DNA from: Acidobacteriota bacterium
GTDB taxonomy: Bacteria; Acidobacteriota; Blastocatellia; UBA7656
Length of the DNA stretch: 36,746 nucleotides
Assembly: GCA_038040445.1 (NCBI GenBank)
Contig: JBBPIG010000029.1
Coordinates: 1 to 36,746 of the forward strand
Reading direction: 5' to 3'
The translations under genes were made by a program, and so were the position numbers. This document shows positions 16,136 through 25,201 of this stretch, piece after piece (position 1 is the first letter of the stretch; each line of letters opens with the position of its first letter). The notes beneath the pieces were generated by a model. It worked only from the letters and a program-made list of their open reading frames with translations, ran no database searches and was not told the DNA's origin.

Positions 16136-17116
16136 ATGACTAAGATCAAACATCGCGGGCGCAATACGCGTCATGCAGTTCTCGGGCTTTCATCGCTGTG
16201 CGCGATGATTCTTCTGTGCGGACTAAATCTCAAAGCTGGGGGGTTCGAGCAAGCCAAGCCCCAGGAGCCGGCTGCTCCAGCTCCTATCGCGCACTTTCAT
16301 CATCTACATCTGAACGCGACAGACCCTGTGGCCGCGATCAATTTCTACACGAGCAAGTTTGACTGCGAGAAGGGACGCTTCGCCGCTCTTTTGGACGGCG
16401 TCTGGGCGCAGAAGTCGTGGATGCTGTTCACCAAGGTTAGCGCTCCTCCGCCGTGGGAGCTGACTTCGGCCATCTGGCACTTCGGCTGGGGCGCCGAAGA
16501 CATGAAGGCTACCTATCAGAAACAGCTAGACAGCGGGACGAAGTTCTTCACGCCGTTGACTGATATCAGCGACATCAGCGGCCGCAATCCCGGCGCCACC
16601 GGCCTCGTCTACTATGCCTATGTAGAGGGACCGGATCACGCGCTAATCGAGTTGAACACCGCCTCACACCACCGTTTCGGACACCTTCACATGTTCAGCG
16701 AAGATCCGGTGTCGGCAGGCGAGTGGTACACCAAGCACTTCGGCGCGGTGCGCAGGGGCACTGCTCCTCCGTCTCGCGAACCGCGCTTCTACCGCGATGT
16801 CCAGATCGGGCCAAACGCGTCGCTCATGATGGACAACGTGAACATCATCATCTTTCCGATTGGCTACTCGAAGAAGGCCTACGCGGAGCATTGGAAGAAC
16901 CAGACCGCCATGTCTTCGACCAAGGGACGAGTCGTCGATCACGTTGGCTTCAGCGTCGACAACCTTGCCGAGACGCTCGAGAAGTTGCGCAAGGACGGTG
17001 TGAAAGTGACCGACGAGATCAAAACGGCGGCGGGTGGAAAGATCAAGTACGCCTTCATCGAGGGGCCCGACAAGATTCGAATCGAGCTTGTGGAAGGCCA
17101 CGCGCGTAAGGAATAG
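16136..17116 (+). CDS. exported two-domain VOC (glyoxalase/bleomycin-resistance fold) protein
   Basis: A 326-residue protein with a signal sequence (HAVLGLSSLCAMILLCGLNL). Two VOC domains follow. The first, about 47-178, opens HFHHLHLNATDPVAAINFY and closes EGPDHALIELN; the second, about 180-322, opens FGHLHMFSEDPVSAGEWYTK and closes EGPDKIRIELVEG. Each has a leading His and a trailing Glu at the positions of metal ligands, so each could hold a metal. VOC proteins include dioxygenases, isomerases and binding proteins; no narrower call is possible. AAGGA precedes the ATG. The preceding Tat hydrolase gene is in the same direction, and a shared catabolic role is plausible but unproven. Confidence 0.85.
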   Translation: MTKIKHRGRNTRHAVLGLSSLCAMILLCGLNLKAGGFEQAKPQEPAAPAPIAHFHHLHLNATDPVAAINFYTSKFDCEKGRFAALLDGVWAQKSWMLFTKVSAPPPWELTSAIWHFGWGAEDMKATYQKQLDSGTKFFTPLTDISDISGRNPGATGLVYYAYVEGPDHALIELNTASHHRFGHLHMFSEDPVSAGEWYTKHFGAVRRGTAPPSREPRFYRDVQIGPNASLMMDNVNIIIFPIGYSKKAYAEHWKNQTAMSSTKGRVVDHVGFSVDNLAETLEKLRKDGVKVTDEIKTAAGGKIKYAFIEGPDKIRIELVEGHARKE

Positions 17117-17136
17117 GACCAGCTTTGAGGTTAAAT

Positions 17137-17154
17137 CAAAGGCATCCGCCTTTG
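17137..17154 (+). terminator. short hairpin after the VOC gene
   Basis: CAAAGGC (17137-17143) pairs perfectly with GCCTTTG (17148-17154) around ATCC. It is 20 bases past the stop, but only CTTAG follows, so termination strength is doubtful. Confidence 0.4.
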
Positions 17155-17231
17155 CTTAGTCATACCGCTGTCATCGCGTCTCTTCTCGGCTGCATTATTC
17201 TAAAAGAACGAACTTTTCCGGAGTCCTTCAT

Positions 17232-17525
17232 ATGGAACAGCCAATCTGGAACTTCGAACAGGATCCTTCCGACGAACCAATGGACGAAACGAGCGTCAAC
17301 CTGCGCGCTTATTTCGATCGTATGGCGGATGAAAAGATGCAGCAGTATTCACCCTCCTGGAGCGATGAGCAGCTAATTGAATGGGACGGGCACTTCCGCG
17401 ATGATGGCAACTTCATGATGCTATGCTCGGAGCGGGACGTTGATGTGAGCGAGTATCGAAGAGTGTTGCAGGAGGCTATCCGCTACCGCGATCGCGTGCG
17501 CCCGGAGTTGAAGAGAGGCGCATGA
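17232..17525 (+). CDS. small acidic protein of unknown function
   Basis: A 97-residue cytoplasmic-looking protein, rich in Asp, Glu and aromatic residues ([20 protein letters not shown]; later [20 protein letters not shown]), ending in a basic helix ([20 protein letters not shown]). No signal peptide, membrane segment or metal motif is visible, and I do not recognise a family. A GGAG element (17219-17222) sits about ten bases before the ATG, and codon use resembles the neighbours, which supports a real gene. It converges with the multiheme cytochrome gene; 66 bases separate the stops. Confidence 0.6.
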   Translation: MEQPIWNFEQDPSDEPMDETSVNLRAYFDRMADEKMQQYSPSWSDEQLIEWDGHFRDDGNFMMLCSERDVDVSEYRRVLQEAIRYRDRVRPELKRGA

Positions 17526-17591
17526 ATGCACTCTTCGTCGATTGCTGTTCGGCCAGGTGCTTGAGAGAACACCACCTGCCGACTCAATGGT

Positions 17592-18650
17592 TCAGTATTC
17601 ACACAAGGCGCTGCGGACTGCATAAGCCTTATTGCCTTTGATCGGTCCTTCGGCGTTATGGCAGTCGTTGCATATGGCTGTCCGGGGGGCGCGTCGATGT
17701 TTGACGCTCGACTGCTTATGCAGGTCGTGACAGTTGATGCATGTTGGAAATTCGGATCCATAGAGCGCCACATCACGCACGTTGCGCATGATGTGTCTGT
17801 CGCCCGGGTTTAAGCTCTCATCGTCAGCCTTGGCAAAGTCGACCTCGAAGTCCTGAAACAGATTATCGCCCGCTACGAAGTTGTTCGGATACGGCAGACC
17901 GGTTGACTTCGACTTAGCCGTTCGCAGATGACACTGCGCACACGTTGAAGTAATGACTCTTGCGTCGCTTCTGCGTTTCTTGGAAAGTAAGACTAATGAG
18001 ATGTCGTTGGTATGATCCAAGTCGACTACGCCGTGACATGTGTAGCAATCAAGCCCGAAGGCTGAGAACGACTTCGTCAAAGGGTCCACGGCGGTTGCGT
18101 GACAGCCTGCACAGCGACTGGCGAAGCGGTCCTTATCCCAGACAGGTTTCTCGGCTTCGATCCACTTCTGAACCTGGCGGCCGCTTCCGAGTTCGGCTTG
18201 GGTGCTGAGTATGGCGAACTTGCCGTAACCTTCTTTCTTCAAGAACCGCAGGCGGTGCCGGCTTCCCAGAAAGTATTCGACCTGAGACGCGATGGCTGAC
18301 AATGCCGGCTGCCCTTTGAAAACATCTCGCCACTCTGCCGCGTCTTCCCGCTGGCGAATGGTGATGCCGTGCGTGTTCTTCTGCCAACCCGGCCCTATGT
18401 CGTTCCTGTGACAGAAGAGACACTCATCGCCATGAACAAACTCGGGAACCGGCTTTCCAACGTGATTGCCTCCCCATGCCGACGGATCGATTGTTTTTTG
18501 AGCAGCGAAGAGCCCGGGTTCGCGAAGCGTATTCACCTTCTTAATAACTAGCGGGTGGGGCTCGCGTAACGCCAGGCCGGACGTGTTTGACAAGAGCAGC
18601 GCCGCAAGAGCGATCACTATCAGCAAGGCGAGTTTGAAGCTTTTCAGCAT
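17592..18650 (-). CDS. exported six-heme cytochrome c
   Basis: A 352-residue multiheme c-type cytochrome, exported across the inner membrane (hydrophobic LALLIVIALAALLL at 7-20). Six CxxCH heme sites are visible at residues 77-81 (CLFCH), 180-184 (CAGCH), 202-206 (CYTCH), 237-241 (CAQCH), 304-308 (CINCH) and 327-331 (CNDCH). A heme-free stretch of about 100 residues after the first site may be a separate fold; several lone His could be distal ligands. The arrangement suits periplasmic electron transfer with an unknown partner, since no oxidoreductase gene adjoins it. ATG 18650 directly precedes the signal sequence. Confidence 0.88.
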   Translation of the reverse strand: MLKSFKLALLIVIALAALLLSNTSGLALREPHPLVIKKVNTLREPGLFAAQKTIDPSAWGGNHVGKPVPEFVHGDECLFCHRNDIGPGWQKNTHGITIRQREDAAEWRDVFKGQPALSAIASQVEYFLGSRHRLRFLKKEGYGKFAILSTQAELGSGRQVQKWIEAEKPVWDKDRFASRCAGCHATAVDPLTKSFSAFGLDCYTCHGVVDLDHTNDISLVLLSKKRRSDARVITSTCAQCHLRTAKSKSTGLPYPNNFVAGDNLFQDFEVDFAKADDESLNPGDRHIMRNVRDVALYGSEFPTCINCHDLHKQSSVKHRRAPRTAICNDCHNAEGPIKGNKAYAVRSALCEY

Positions 18651-19016
18651 AGCGGGTTTTTAGGATAGAGAGGTGAACTTCATTAGTCAAACAAGGGTAG
18701 TGCGCGGAATTCTCAATGGCTTCCTCGGGGCCGGGGTTTTGCAACCGCATATTGGGTAAGGTTCTGGTCTTTGGTTTGACACTTCAATACGCCGCCAATG
18801 GCCGCTCGTTGTTAACAGGGCGGGTGTGTTTTTAAGCTGGCTCTGCTTGTTTGAGGTCGAGCAAAATACCTACGCACAGCAGCGCCGACTTTGGGCTCTT
18901 GTACAATAAATCTGCAGCCGCTAGCATCTAGCAGAATGTAGGCTCTGTGCGACGCCTCAAAGTCGCGCTATAAGGGTCAAACGATAGAGCTAAAAAAAGA
19001 CAGGCTGCGAGGCGTT
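18651..19016. other. 366-base spacer with an imperfect long-range inverted repeat
   Basis: Divergent region between the cytochrome and the coiled-coil glycosyltransferase. AGCGCCGACTTTG (18881-18893) is mirrored by CAAAGTCGCGCT (18958-18969), 12 pairs with one bulge, enclosing an inner GCTAG-CAT-CTAGC (18920-18932). This could be a folded leader of the glycosyltransferase. I see no open frame and no confident promoter. Confidence 0.4.
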
Positions 19017-20654
19017 GTGACTCAAGGTTCGGAACAAAGCGGTGAAAAAGAATCGCCGGACGGGCAGCGAGCCCAGATAGAGAAGGCTCGCTCGACCGGC
19101 ACAACAGATTTGGAAACCGTTGTTGAATCACTTAGGGCTAAGCTAGCAGAGAGCAAGAAGGCCCTGAATGCTTTATCCGCGCAAGCAGCCGAAGGCGAGC
19201 AGGCGAAGGCAGAGCTAATTGCGCAGTTGACCGAAAAGGAGCGGAAGATTTCCTCATTGTCGGCACAGCTCGCCCAGAGTGAGCTGGAGCTTGAGAGAAT
19301 AACCGGGACACTTGGTTGGCGACTGCTCAGGTCGTACGGCCAGATCAAATACCGTTACCTCTTGCCCGTGTATCGACTGCTCGGCTCGGCGACTCTTAGG
19401 CGAAGGGCGAGAACGAAAACACTTGTTGAACATTCTTCTTCTATCGACAAGTCGGCGAGGAACTCGCAGCCGCAGTTCGCGGTTGGCGGCGCCGTCGGGG
19501 CTGGGGTCGCTCAAACGCCGGTCGAGATTCAGCCGCTTGTTTCCGATTCTAATACCTATGACATTGTTTGCTTTCCAATCATCGAGTGGGACTTTCGTTT
19601 TCAGCGGCCTCAGCAATTAATGCTGCGCTTTGCTTCAGAAGGCCATCGTGTCTTTTACGTGTCTCAAACATTTGGAACGTCGGGCGAGCCATTCGCGCTC
19701 AGCGAGAAGTGCCACAACGTTTTCGAGGTATCTCTTTGCGGCCCTGAGCGGAATGTCTACAGCGAAGTCCTAACCGATCGCGTGCGCGATGTCCTGTTCG
19801 CTTCCATTGACGTGCTTCGACGCAAGTTGTCGTTGGGGGCCACCGTCGCGTTTGCGCAGTTGCCCTTCTGGTGGCCCCTTGTCGAAAAAACCCGCGCTGA
19901 GTTTAGGTGGCCGATTGTATACGACTGCATGGATTATCACGCCGGCTTTTCCACGAATCGCAGGCAGATGATCCGCCAGGAAGGCGCGTTGTTAAAATCC
20001 GCCGACCTTGTAGTCGCGTCGTCGGCGTTCCTGGAGAACGAAGCGAAGATTCACAATTCAAACGTGATTCTCGTGCGCAACGGCTGCGACTACGAGCACT
20101 TTTCTAAGGCGATATGGAGCAACGGTGAACGGCCAGCTATTGGTTATTATGGGGCGATCGAAGATTGGTTCGACTCTGATCTTGTCGCCGACCTCGCAGG
20201 TAGGCGCCCCGACTGGGATTTCATATTGGTAGGCTCAAAACTGTTTGCGAACACCAAGCGGCTATCGAAGCTGCCAAACGTGTCAATGCCCGGCGAGAAG
20301 CACTATTCAGTCATTCCCGACTGGCTCGGGCGTTTCGACGTAGCGATATTACCATTCAAGCGCATGTCGCTGACCGAAGCCACAAACCCGGTGAAGGCGT
20401 ATGAAATCCTGGCCGCTGGAAAACCGCTGGTCTCGGTACCCATCCCTGAGATGGCGTCACTCGTACCATTGGTTCGACTCGCATCCACTGTCGACGAGTT
20501 TGAGAAAGAAATCAGTGAAGCGCTCGCAGAAGAACCCGGCGAGCTCAAAGAAAAGCGGCAAGCGTTTGCGAGATTGCATACCTGGGAGGAGCGATTTGAG
20601 ATTCTTTCTTCTGCCGTTGGGCTGACCTCGTCGAAAGCCTCGATCCAGGATTAA
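19017..20654 (+). CDS. coiled-coil glycosyltransferase (GT-B type)
   Basis: A 545-residue cytoplasmic protein. Residues about 35-95 are a coiled coil (ESLRAKLAESKKALNALSAQ, LIAQLTEKERKISSLSAQLA), followed by the linker GTLGWRLLRSYGQIKYRYLL seen before glycosyltransferase domains in related loci. From about 180 the fold looks GT-B: FRFQRPQQLMLRFASEGHRV, PIVYDCMDYHAG, SADLVVASSAFLENEA, VRNGCDYEHF, then the C-terminal half with GYYGAIEDWFDSDLV, ILVGS, VAILPFKRMSLTEATNPVKA and YEILAAGKPLVS, the donor-site Glu region. The donor sugar is unknown. GTG 19017 is used. It is a single gene, convergent with the next at only ten bases. Confidence 0.87.
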   Translation: MTQGSEQSGEKESPDGQRAQIEKARSTGTTDLETVVESLRAKLAESKKALNALSAQAAEGEQAKAELIAQLTEKERKISSLSAQLAQSELELERITGTLGWRLLRSYGQIKYRYLLPVYRLLGSATLRRRARTKTLVEHSSSIDKSARNSQPQFAVGGAVGAGVAQTPVEIQPLVSDSNTYDIVCFPIIEWDFRFQRPQQLMLRFASEGHRVFYVSQTFGTSGEPFALSEKCHNVFEVSLCGPERNVYSEVLTDRVRDVLFASIDVLRRKLSLGATVAFAQLPFWWPLVEKTRAEFRWPIVYDCMDYHAGFSTNRRQMIRQEGALLKSADLVVASSAFLENEAKIHNSNVILVRNGCDYEHFSKAIWSNGERPAIGYYGAIEDWFDSDLVADLAGRRPDWDFILVGSKLFANTKRLSKLPNVSMPGEKHYSVIPDWLGRFDVAILPFKRMSLTEATNPVKAYEILAAGKPLVSVPIPEMASLVPLVRLASTVDEFEKEISEALAEEPGELKEKRQAFARLHTWEERFEILSSAVGLTSSKASIQD

Positions 20655-20664
20655 CAAACGTCGG

Positions 20665-21204
20665 TCACTTATTAGGCTGGGTAGGTAATTTCGGTAATGT
20701 TGATTCTAGGCGCGCCGACAAGTCAAAGAGGAATCCGTAGGAGCGTCTGACACTGCGGTTTATTCTCCCTCCTTCCGCTGTCATGCGCCCGGCCTCTGTA
20801 CTAATGGTGAGGTAAAGCCGGCTCTGGTTTCCGAGCTTCTCTACATCAACTACAAATGCGCGCTCCTGTTTGTCCAGAAAGCGGGTCGTGACGGACTGTT
20901 TCGTTCCCACAGCCTCTTCAGTAAAGGCGAACTTTCCAGCCTCTACCATCATCGCCCTGAGAATCTGAAGCTGTTCTATAGAGAACGTGCCTGAGATGAC
21001 ATGTTCCTGGTCGTCGGACAGTACAAGACTGTAACGCTTTGGGTCTTCAGGCGTGCGAGTTAAAGTAAAACTGAAATCTGGCATCTCGGCTGCGCCGTCC
21101 GGTCGGGAAGGATTTTGCCCGCTACCATGACCGGCAGCCACTACCGCGACAAGCAAGCATGTGAAAAATGACTTCGACAGTTCTATTACCAGGTTTGTGC
21201 GCAT
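20665..21204 (-). CDS. small secreted protein of unknown function
   Basis: A 179-residue protein with a signal peptide (MRTNLVIELSKSFFTCLLVA, continuing VVAAGHG). The mature part is beta-rich (DFSFTLTRTPEDPKRYSLVL, HVISGTFSIEQLQILRAMM, SRLYLTISTEAGRMTAEGGR) and ends with a helix FLFDLSARLESTLPKL. I do not recognise a named domain. ATG 21204 follows AAAGGTGA and opens the signal sequence; an in-frame extension to 21270 lacks support. A second, broken copy of the C-terminal part lies at 26689-26841, so the family is duplicated here. Confidence 0.7.
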   Translation of the reverse strand: MRTNLVIELSKSFFTCLLVAVVAAGHGSGQNPSRPDGAAEMPDFSFTLTRTPEDPKRYSLVLSDDQEHVISGTFSIEQLQILRAMMVEAGKFAFTEEAVGTKQSVTTRFLDKQERAFVVDVEKLGNQSRLYLTISTEAGRMTAEGGRINRSVRRSYGFLFDLSARLESTLPKLPTQPNK

Positions 21205-21769
21205 AGAAATCACCTTTGGCGATGATATTAAACATCGCCACCGCGAGCAAGTTCTCTTTTCACGAAACAATTCGCCCGCACAGCGGAAACCAGTGCATCG
21301 CTAGTAATCGAGGTCCTCGCCTCGTCACCAACTTAATTCGAGCAACTCATGCCGAAGGGCAATCCCGCTCGGCGCTACCCCCGCGTTAGGCATCGCGGCT
21401 TTAACCACAACAACCAAGATATCAATCGATCTGTTCGAACTGCAATGCTCGATTCGCTATCCCGGCATTTCATACTAGCCACGCCGGACATATCACCTGC
21501 CGACGACACCTGTGCAAAATATTGACGCCACCCTTGCAAAATATCGGTTGACTTCTTGGGCAAAAAGTCATATTGTTCGCCCCGCTACATATTTGTCGAT
21601 TATGACTTCTTCGTTCGAGAATTCGTAATCGTGGAGTGCTCGAATGTGTAGTGGCGACTTGAGCAGCAATTCCGGTAAGGGTATGACAGTCGGCTTCCGG
21701 GATTCTTTGGAAGCGCTCTAAACGTCGGCTGCTCAGGATCAGGAAAGAGACATACAAGGAGAAAGCCTT
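21205..21769. other. 565-base upstream region of the HYR gene
   Basis: No gene is seen. It holds the promoter and direct repeats listed separately, then an untranslated leader of about 187 bases with TTCGAG/CTCGAA inverted elements, ending in AAGGAG seven bases from the HYR start codon. It also contains the start-side region of the divergent small secreted gene. Confidence 0.6.
21513..21576 (+). promoter_or_regulatory. sigma-70-like promoter with upstream 22-bp-spaced direct repeats
   Basis: TTGACT (21548-21553), a 17-base spacer and TATTGT (21571-21576) form a good vegetative promoter pointing at the HYR gene. Immediately upstream, TGCAAAATAT occurs exactly at 21513-21522 and 21535-21544. 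The 22-base period is about two helical turns, and the copies centre near -65 and -43 relative to a start around 21583, typical positions for an activator dimer. The regulator is unknown. Confidence 0.55.
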
Positions 21770-24700
21770 ATGAAACCCCCTACTGGCTCAGAGTGCGCAT
21801 ACCATGCTAGCAAGGCGAAGAAGATCATTTCAAATACACGAATTGTTAGATTATTGACGCACCGAATCAGCCCTCTTGCGCGTCTTCGTTTTGCCGCCAT
21901 AGCTTTGGTGGCCGTTTTTTTTCTTGTGACCAGCGGAATCAACTCCATGTTTTCGCGCGGTAGTGCGGTCACCGCGTTTGCAGAAAGTATAGACACCTTC
22001 TCGTCTCTTGATTGTACGACGCCAAAGGACTCGTGGAGTCTCGGCCAGACTGCCTGCGCGGTCGCGACAGGAGCGACGGGCACGCGGCGTATTGGGTGGT
22101 TTGCGCCCGATGGTACTATTGTGGATATAAGCGGTACCTTCACGAGCACCGGGACTGACACCTACGCAATCCCATTAACAGCCCAGGTTGGAACATGGAT
22201 CGTGCGGAGCATCAACGTCGACGGTGACGCGACTGCGACCGCGACCTTCGTGGTTAGTGATCCCGATCAAGCGAAAGCTAATCTTTCGATCATTAAGTCT
22301 GGCCCGCTCCGGATTCCTTCTGACAGTGACATCGTATATAAGGTGACTGTATTCAACCTGGGCCCGGACCCAGCGCCAAATGTCCAGGTCACCGATGCAA
22401 CTCCAGCTAACACCACTTTCGTTTCCGCTACGCAAGATCCTGGCCCAGGCCCGACCTTCACCTGTACGGGTGGGGACTGCTCGACAGGGCCGACAGGATT
22501 GCTAGCTGTAAATGAAAGTGTAAGCTTCACATATGTTTATCATGTAACCGCCGGTACGCCAAACGACACAGTCATCTCCAATACGGCCATCGTCTCCATG
22601 GCCGTAAGCGAACCCCCGACGGAGGAAACTAACCCGGCCGATAACAGTTCGACCGCCGAAGCCATTGTCACCAGTCCGGTCGCCAATCCTTGCACAATCA
22701 ACTGCCCGGCGGACATCAATTTGGATAACAACCCCAACGACCCCAACCCGTGCGTTGCGGTCGCCACCTACACGGATCCTATTTTGTCGGGGAATTGCGC
22801 GGATCCCGACACCGGTCAAACGCCTGCTGTGGTCTGCAGTCCGCCATCAGGCTCGACGCTCCCTCTAGGAACGACTACCGTTACTTGCTCGGGCGGGACA
22901 GCTACTTGCAGCTTCACGGTGACATTAAATGAGACGCGGGCGGCCACTACGCCGACGATCGCTTGCCCGGGGGATATTACTGTTTCTGAAGAGTTCTCCG
23001 GCGCGGAATCGGCCACGGTAACGTATACCCCTACCGTAACAGGCAACTGTGTCGAAGTCGCCTGTACTCCGCCTTCAGGTTCTAGATTCAATTTAGGAAC
23101 CACGCCGGTTACCTGCAGCGGCACGGACTCGTCCAACACCAGCACCGCCCTCTGCACCTTCAACGTAACGGTCAACGCTAGTCCCTGCGGGCTCGCCTGT
23201 GCGGATGATCAAACCGTTAATGAAAGCTCGCCAGGTTCGGGTACTGCCAATGTCACCTACTCAACAGCGACTGCAGTGGGCACTTGCCCAGCCCTGACAA
23301 TCACCTGTACTCCGGCCTCGGGCTCTAGTTTCCCTGTGGGGCTGACTGTGGTTAATTGTACCGGAAGAGACGGGTCGAATAATTTGGTTGCCGGTTGCAG
23401 CTTCACAGTGAGGGTCAATAGTTCTTCTACTTGCGCAATCACGTGCCCGGCTAGCCCCGTTACTGCAAGTGAGAACCCCCCTAACTCAGGCTCGGCTACG
23501 GTCAACTACCCAGCGCCGACAACGGCTGGGAATTGTTCAACTCTTACATGTAATCCGGGGCCATCAGGCTCTTTCTGCTGTAATCCGCCTTCGGGCTCTA
23601 GCTTCGGGGTAGGTACTACGACCGTTAATTGTAGCGCGACAGACCCGGCGGGCAACACTAGTTCTTGTAGCTTCACTGTGGTGGTTACAGGCGGAACTCC
23701 CTGCGTGATCACTTGTCCGGTCAACATCAGTCAATCGGGCAGTGGGTGCGGAAATGTAGTGACTTATTCAACTCCCACCACAACGGGCAGTTGCGGTGGT
23801 GATCCTAACGAACCGCCTTTCCCACCTATCCCGACTTGCAATCCTCCATCCGGCTCCTTCTTCCCTGTGGGCACCACGACCGTTATCTGCTCCACAGATG
23901 TTGGAACGCAGTGCTCATTTACCGTAACGATTACTGGTACTGATACAATCAAACCGGTGATCAGCTTCTGTGCGGTGCCGAGCTTTGCCCCAGCAGATTC
24001 CTGTCAGGCTGTGGTGCCAAATGTGACGAGCCAAGTGGAGGCTTCGGATAACTGCACGCCAGAAAACTTATTGATCGTCACGCAGAGTCCATTGCCCGGA
24101 ACGCTCGTCGGCACTGGCACGACAACGATCACTTTGACGGTCACAGATGCCAGCCTTAACTTTATCACCTGCATGACCACGTTCACGGTTACCGAATCAA
24201 TTCCGCCGACGGCAGTGTGTCAGCCCTACACCGCAGTGCTGGATGCTACCGGCAATGCTTCGATCACCGCGGCTAATGTAGACAATGGCAGCAGTGATAA
24301 CTGCGGCGTTATTGCCTCGCGGACCGTGACGCCCAACACATTCACGTGCGCAAACAAGGGGCCGAATACGGTGACGCTGACGGTGACAGATCCGAGCGGG
24401 AACAGTGCTAGCTGTCTGGCTACGGTCACGGTGGTAGACAACACACCGCCGACGATCACCTGCCCGGCCAGCTTTACTCAATCTACCGACCTGAATCTGT
24501 GCTCGGCAGTGGTGAGCTTCTCTGCGACGGCGAGCGATAACTGTCCGGGCGTAACTTACAGTTGCACCCCCCCATCTGGCTCAACATTCCCGAAGGGGCC
24601 CACGACTGTTAATTGCACTGCAACTGATGCCGGCGGCCTTACGTCGTCAGCCTGCTCGTTCACAGTAACGGTCAACGACACGCAACTGCCGGCGATCGCT

Positions 24701-25201
24701 TGCCCGGCCAACATCGTGGTCGAACCCACCTGCCCGGACGGCGCGGTGGTCACTTATACCGCACCGGTAGGCACAGACAACTGTCCTGGCGCTCTGACGA
24801 TACAGACAGCAGGGCTGGCCAGCGGTTCGACTTTCCCGATCGGGGTGACGACAACCAATACCTTCAAGGTTACCGATACGTCTGGCAATTTCGTGACCTG
24901 CAGCTTTACGGTGAGGGTGAAGACAGCGGCGGAGGTGATCCAGGATCTGATCACTCGGGTCCTGGCGCTGCCCTTAACCGGACAACAGAGTCAGGGATTG
25001 GTTTCCAAACTTCAAGCGGCGCTGGATGCCGTGAACACCGGTAAGACTAACGTCGCCTGCAACAAGCTCGCTGACTTCATCAGTCAAGTTACGGGCTTTA
25101 TCAATAACGGAACTCTTACGTCAGCTCAAGGACAGCCGCTAATTGTCTCGGCTGCGAAGGTCCGGAATACCCTTGGCTGTACGAACCTTGGCTGCACGTA
25201 G
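21770..25201 (+). CDS. giant secreted HYR-repeat protein with DUF11 and FIMAH domains
   Basis: A 1143-residue surface or extracellular protein. A basic leader precedes a hydrophobic segment (41-57), with likely cleavage near 71. An Ig-like part (about 73-165) is followed by a DUF11-like domain (about 170-300; LSIIKSGPLRIPSDSDIVYK, VTVFNLGPDPAPNVQVTDAT). About nine HYR-type repeats follow (about 305-1060); most carry the pattern C.PPSGS.FP.GTTTV.C followed by (A/G)TD, and cysteines are abundant and paired. The C-terminus (about 1063-1140; AAEVIQDLITRVLALPLTGQ, AALDAVNTGKTNVACNKLAD) matches a FIMAH domain. HYR domains are linked to cell adhesion. No LPXTG, C-terminal membrane anchor or sorting tail is visible. 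AAGGAG precedes the ATG. Confidence 0.9.
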   Translation: MKPPTGSECAYHASKAKKIISNTRIVRLLTHRISPLARLRFAAIALVAVFFLVTSGINSMFSRGSAVTAFAESIDTFSSLDCTTPKDSWSLGQTACAVATGATGTRRIGWFAPDGTIVDISGTFTSTGTDTYAIPLTAQVGTWIVRSINVDGDATATATFVVSDPDQAKANLSIIKSGPLRIPSDSDIVYKVTVFNLGPDPAPNVQVTDATPANTTFVSATQDPGPGPTFTCTGGDCSTGPTGLLAVNESVSFTYVYHVTAGTPNDTVISNTAIVSMAVSEPPTEETNPADNSSTAEAIVTSPVANPCTINCPADINLDNNPNDPNPCVAVATYTDPILSGNCADPDTGQTPAVVCSPPSGSTLPLGTTTVTCSGGTATCSFTVTLNETRAATTPTIACPGDITVSEEFSGAESATVTYTPTVTGNCVEVACTPPSGSRFNLGTTPVTCSGTDSSNTSTALCTFNVTVNASPCGLACADDQTVNESSPGSGTANVTYSTATAVGTCPALTITCTPASGSSFPVGLTVVNCTGRDGSNNLVAGCSFTVRVNSSSTCAITCPASPVTASENPPNSGSATVNYPAPTTAGNCSTLTCNPGPSGSFCCNPPSGSSFGVGTTTVNCSATDPAGNTSSCSFTVVVTGGTPCVITCPVNISQSGSGCGNVVTYSTPTTTGSCGGDPNEPPFPPIPTCNPPSGSFFPVGTTTVICSTDVGTQCSFTVTITGTDTIKPVISFCAVPSFAPADSCQAVVPNVTSQVEASDNCTPENLLIVTQSPLPGTLVGTGTTTITLTVTDASLNFITCMTTFTVTESIPPTAVCQPYTAVLDATGNASITAANVDNGSSDNCGVIASRTVTPNTFTCANKGPNTVTLTVTDPSGNSASCLATVTVVDNTPPTITCPASFTQSTDLNLCSAVVSFSATASDNCPGVTYSCTPPSGSTFPKGPTTVNCTATDAGGLTSSACSFTVTVNDTQLPAIACPANIVVEPTCPDGAVVTYTAPVGTDNCPGALTIQTAGLASGSTFPIGVTTTNTFKVTDTSGNFVTCSFTVRVKTAAEVIQDLITRVLALPLTGQQSQGLVSKLQAALDAVNTGKTNVACNKLADFISQVTGFINNGTLTSAQGQPLIVSAAKVRNTLGCTNLGCT

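Noticed and set aside
17554-17578. CAGGTG/CACCTG inverted repeat between convergent genes
   Set aside because: Only six pairs, no T-tract on either strand; not enough for a terminator call.
22175-24954. Many long open frames antisense to the HYR gene
   Set aside because: They arise from the repetitive, GC-structured HYR coding sequence and lack starts, domains and consistent composition.
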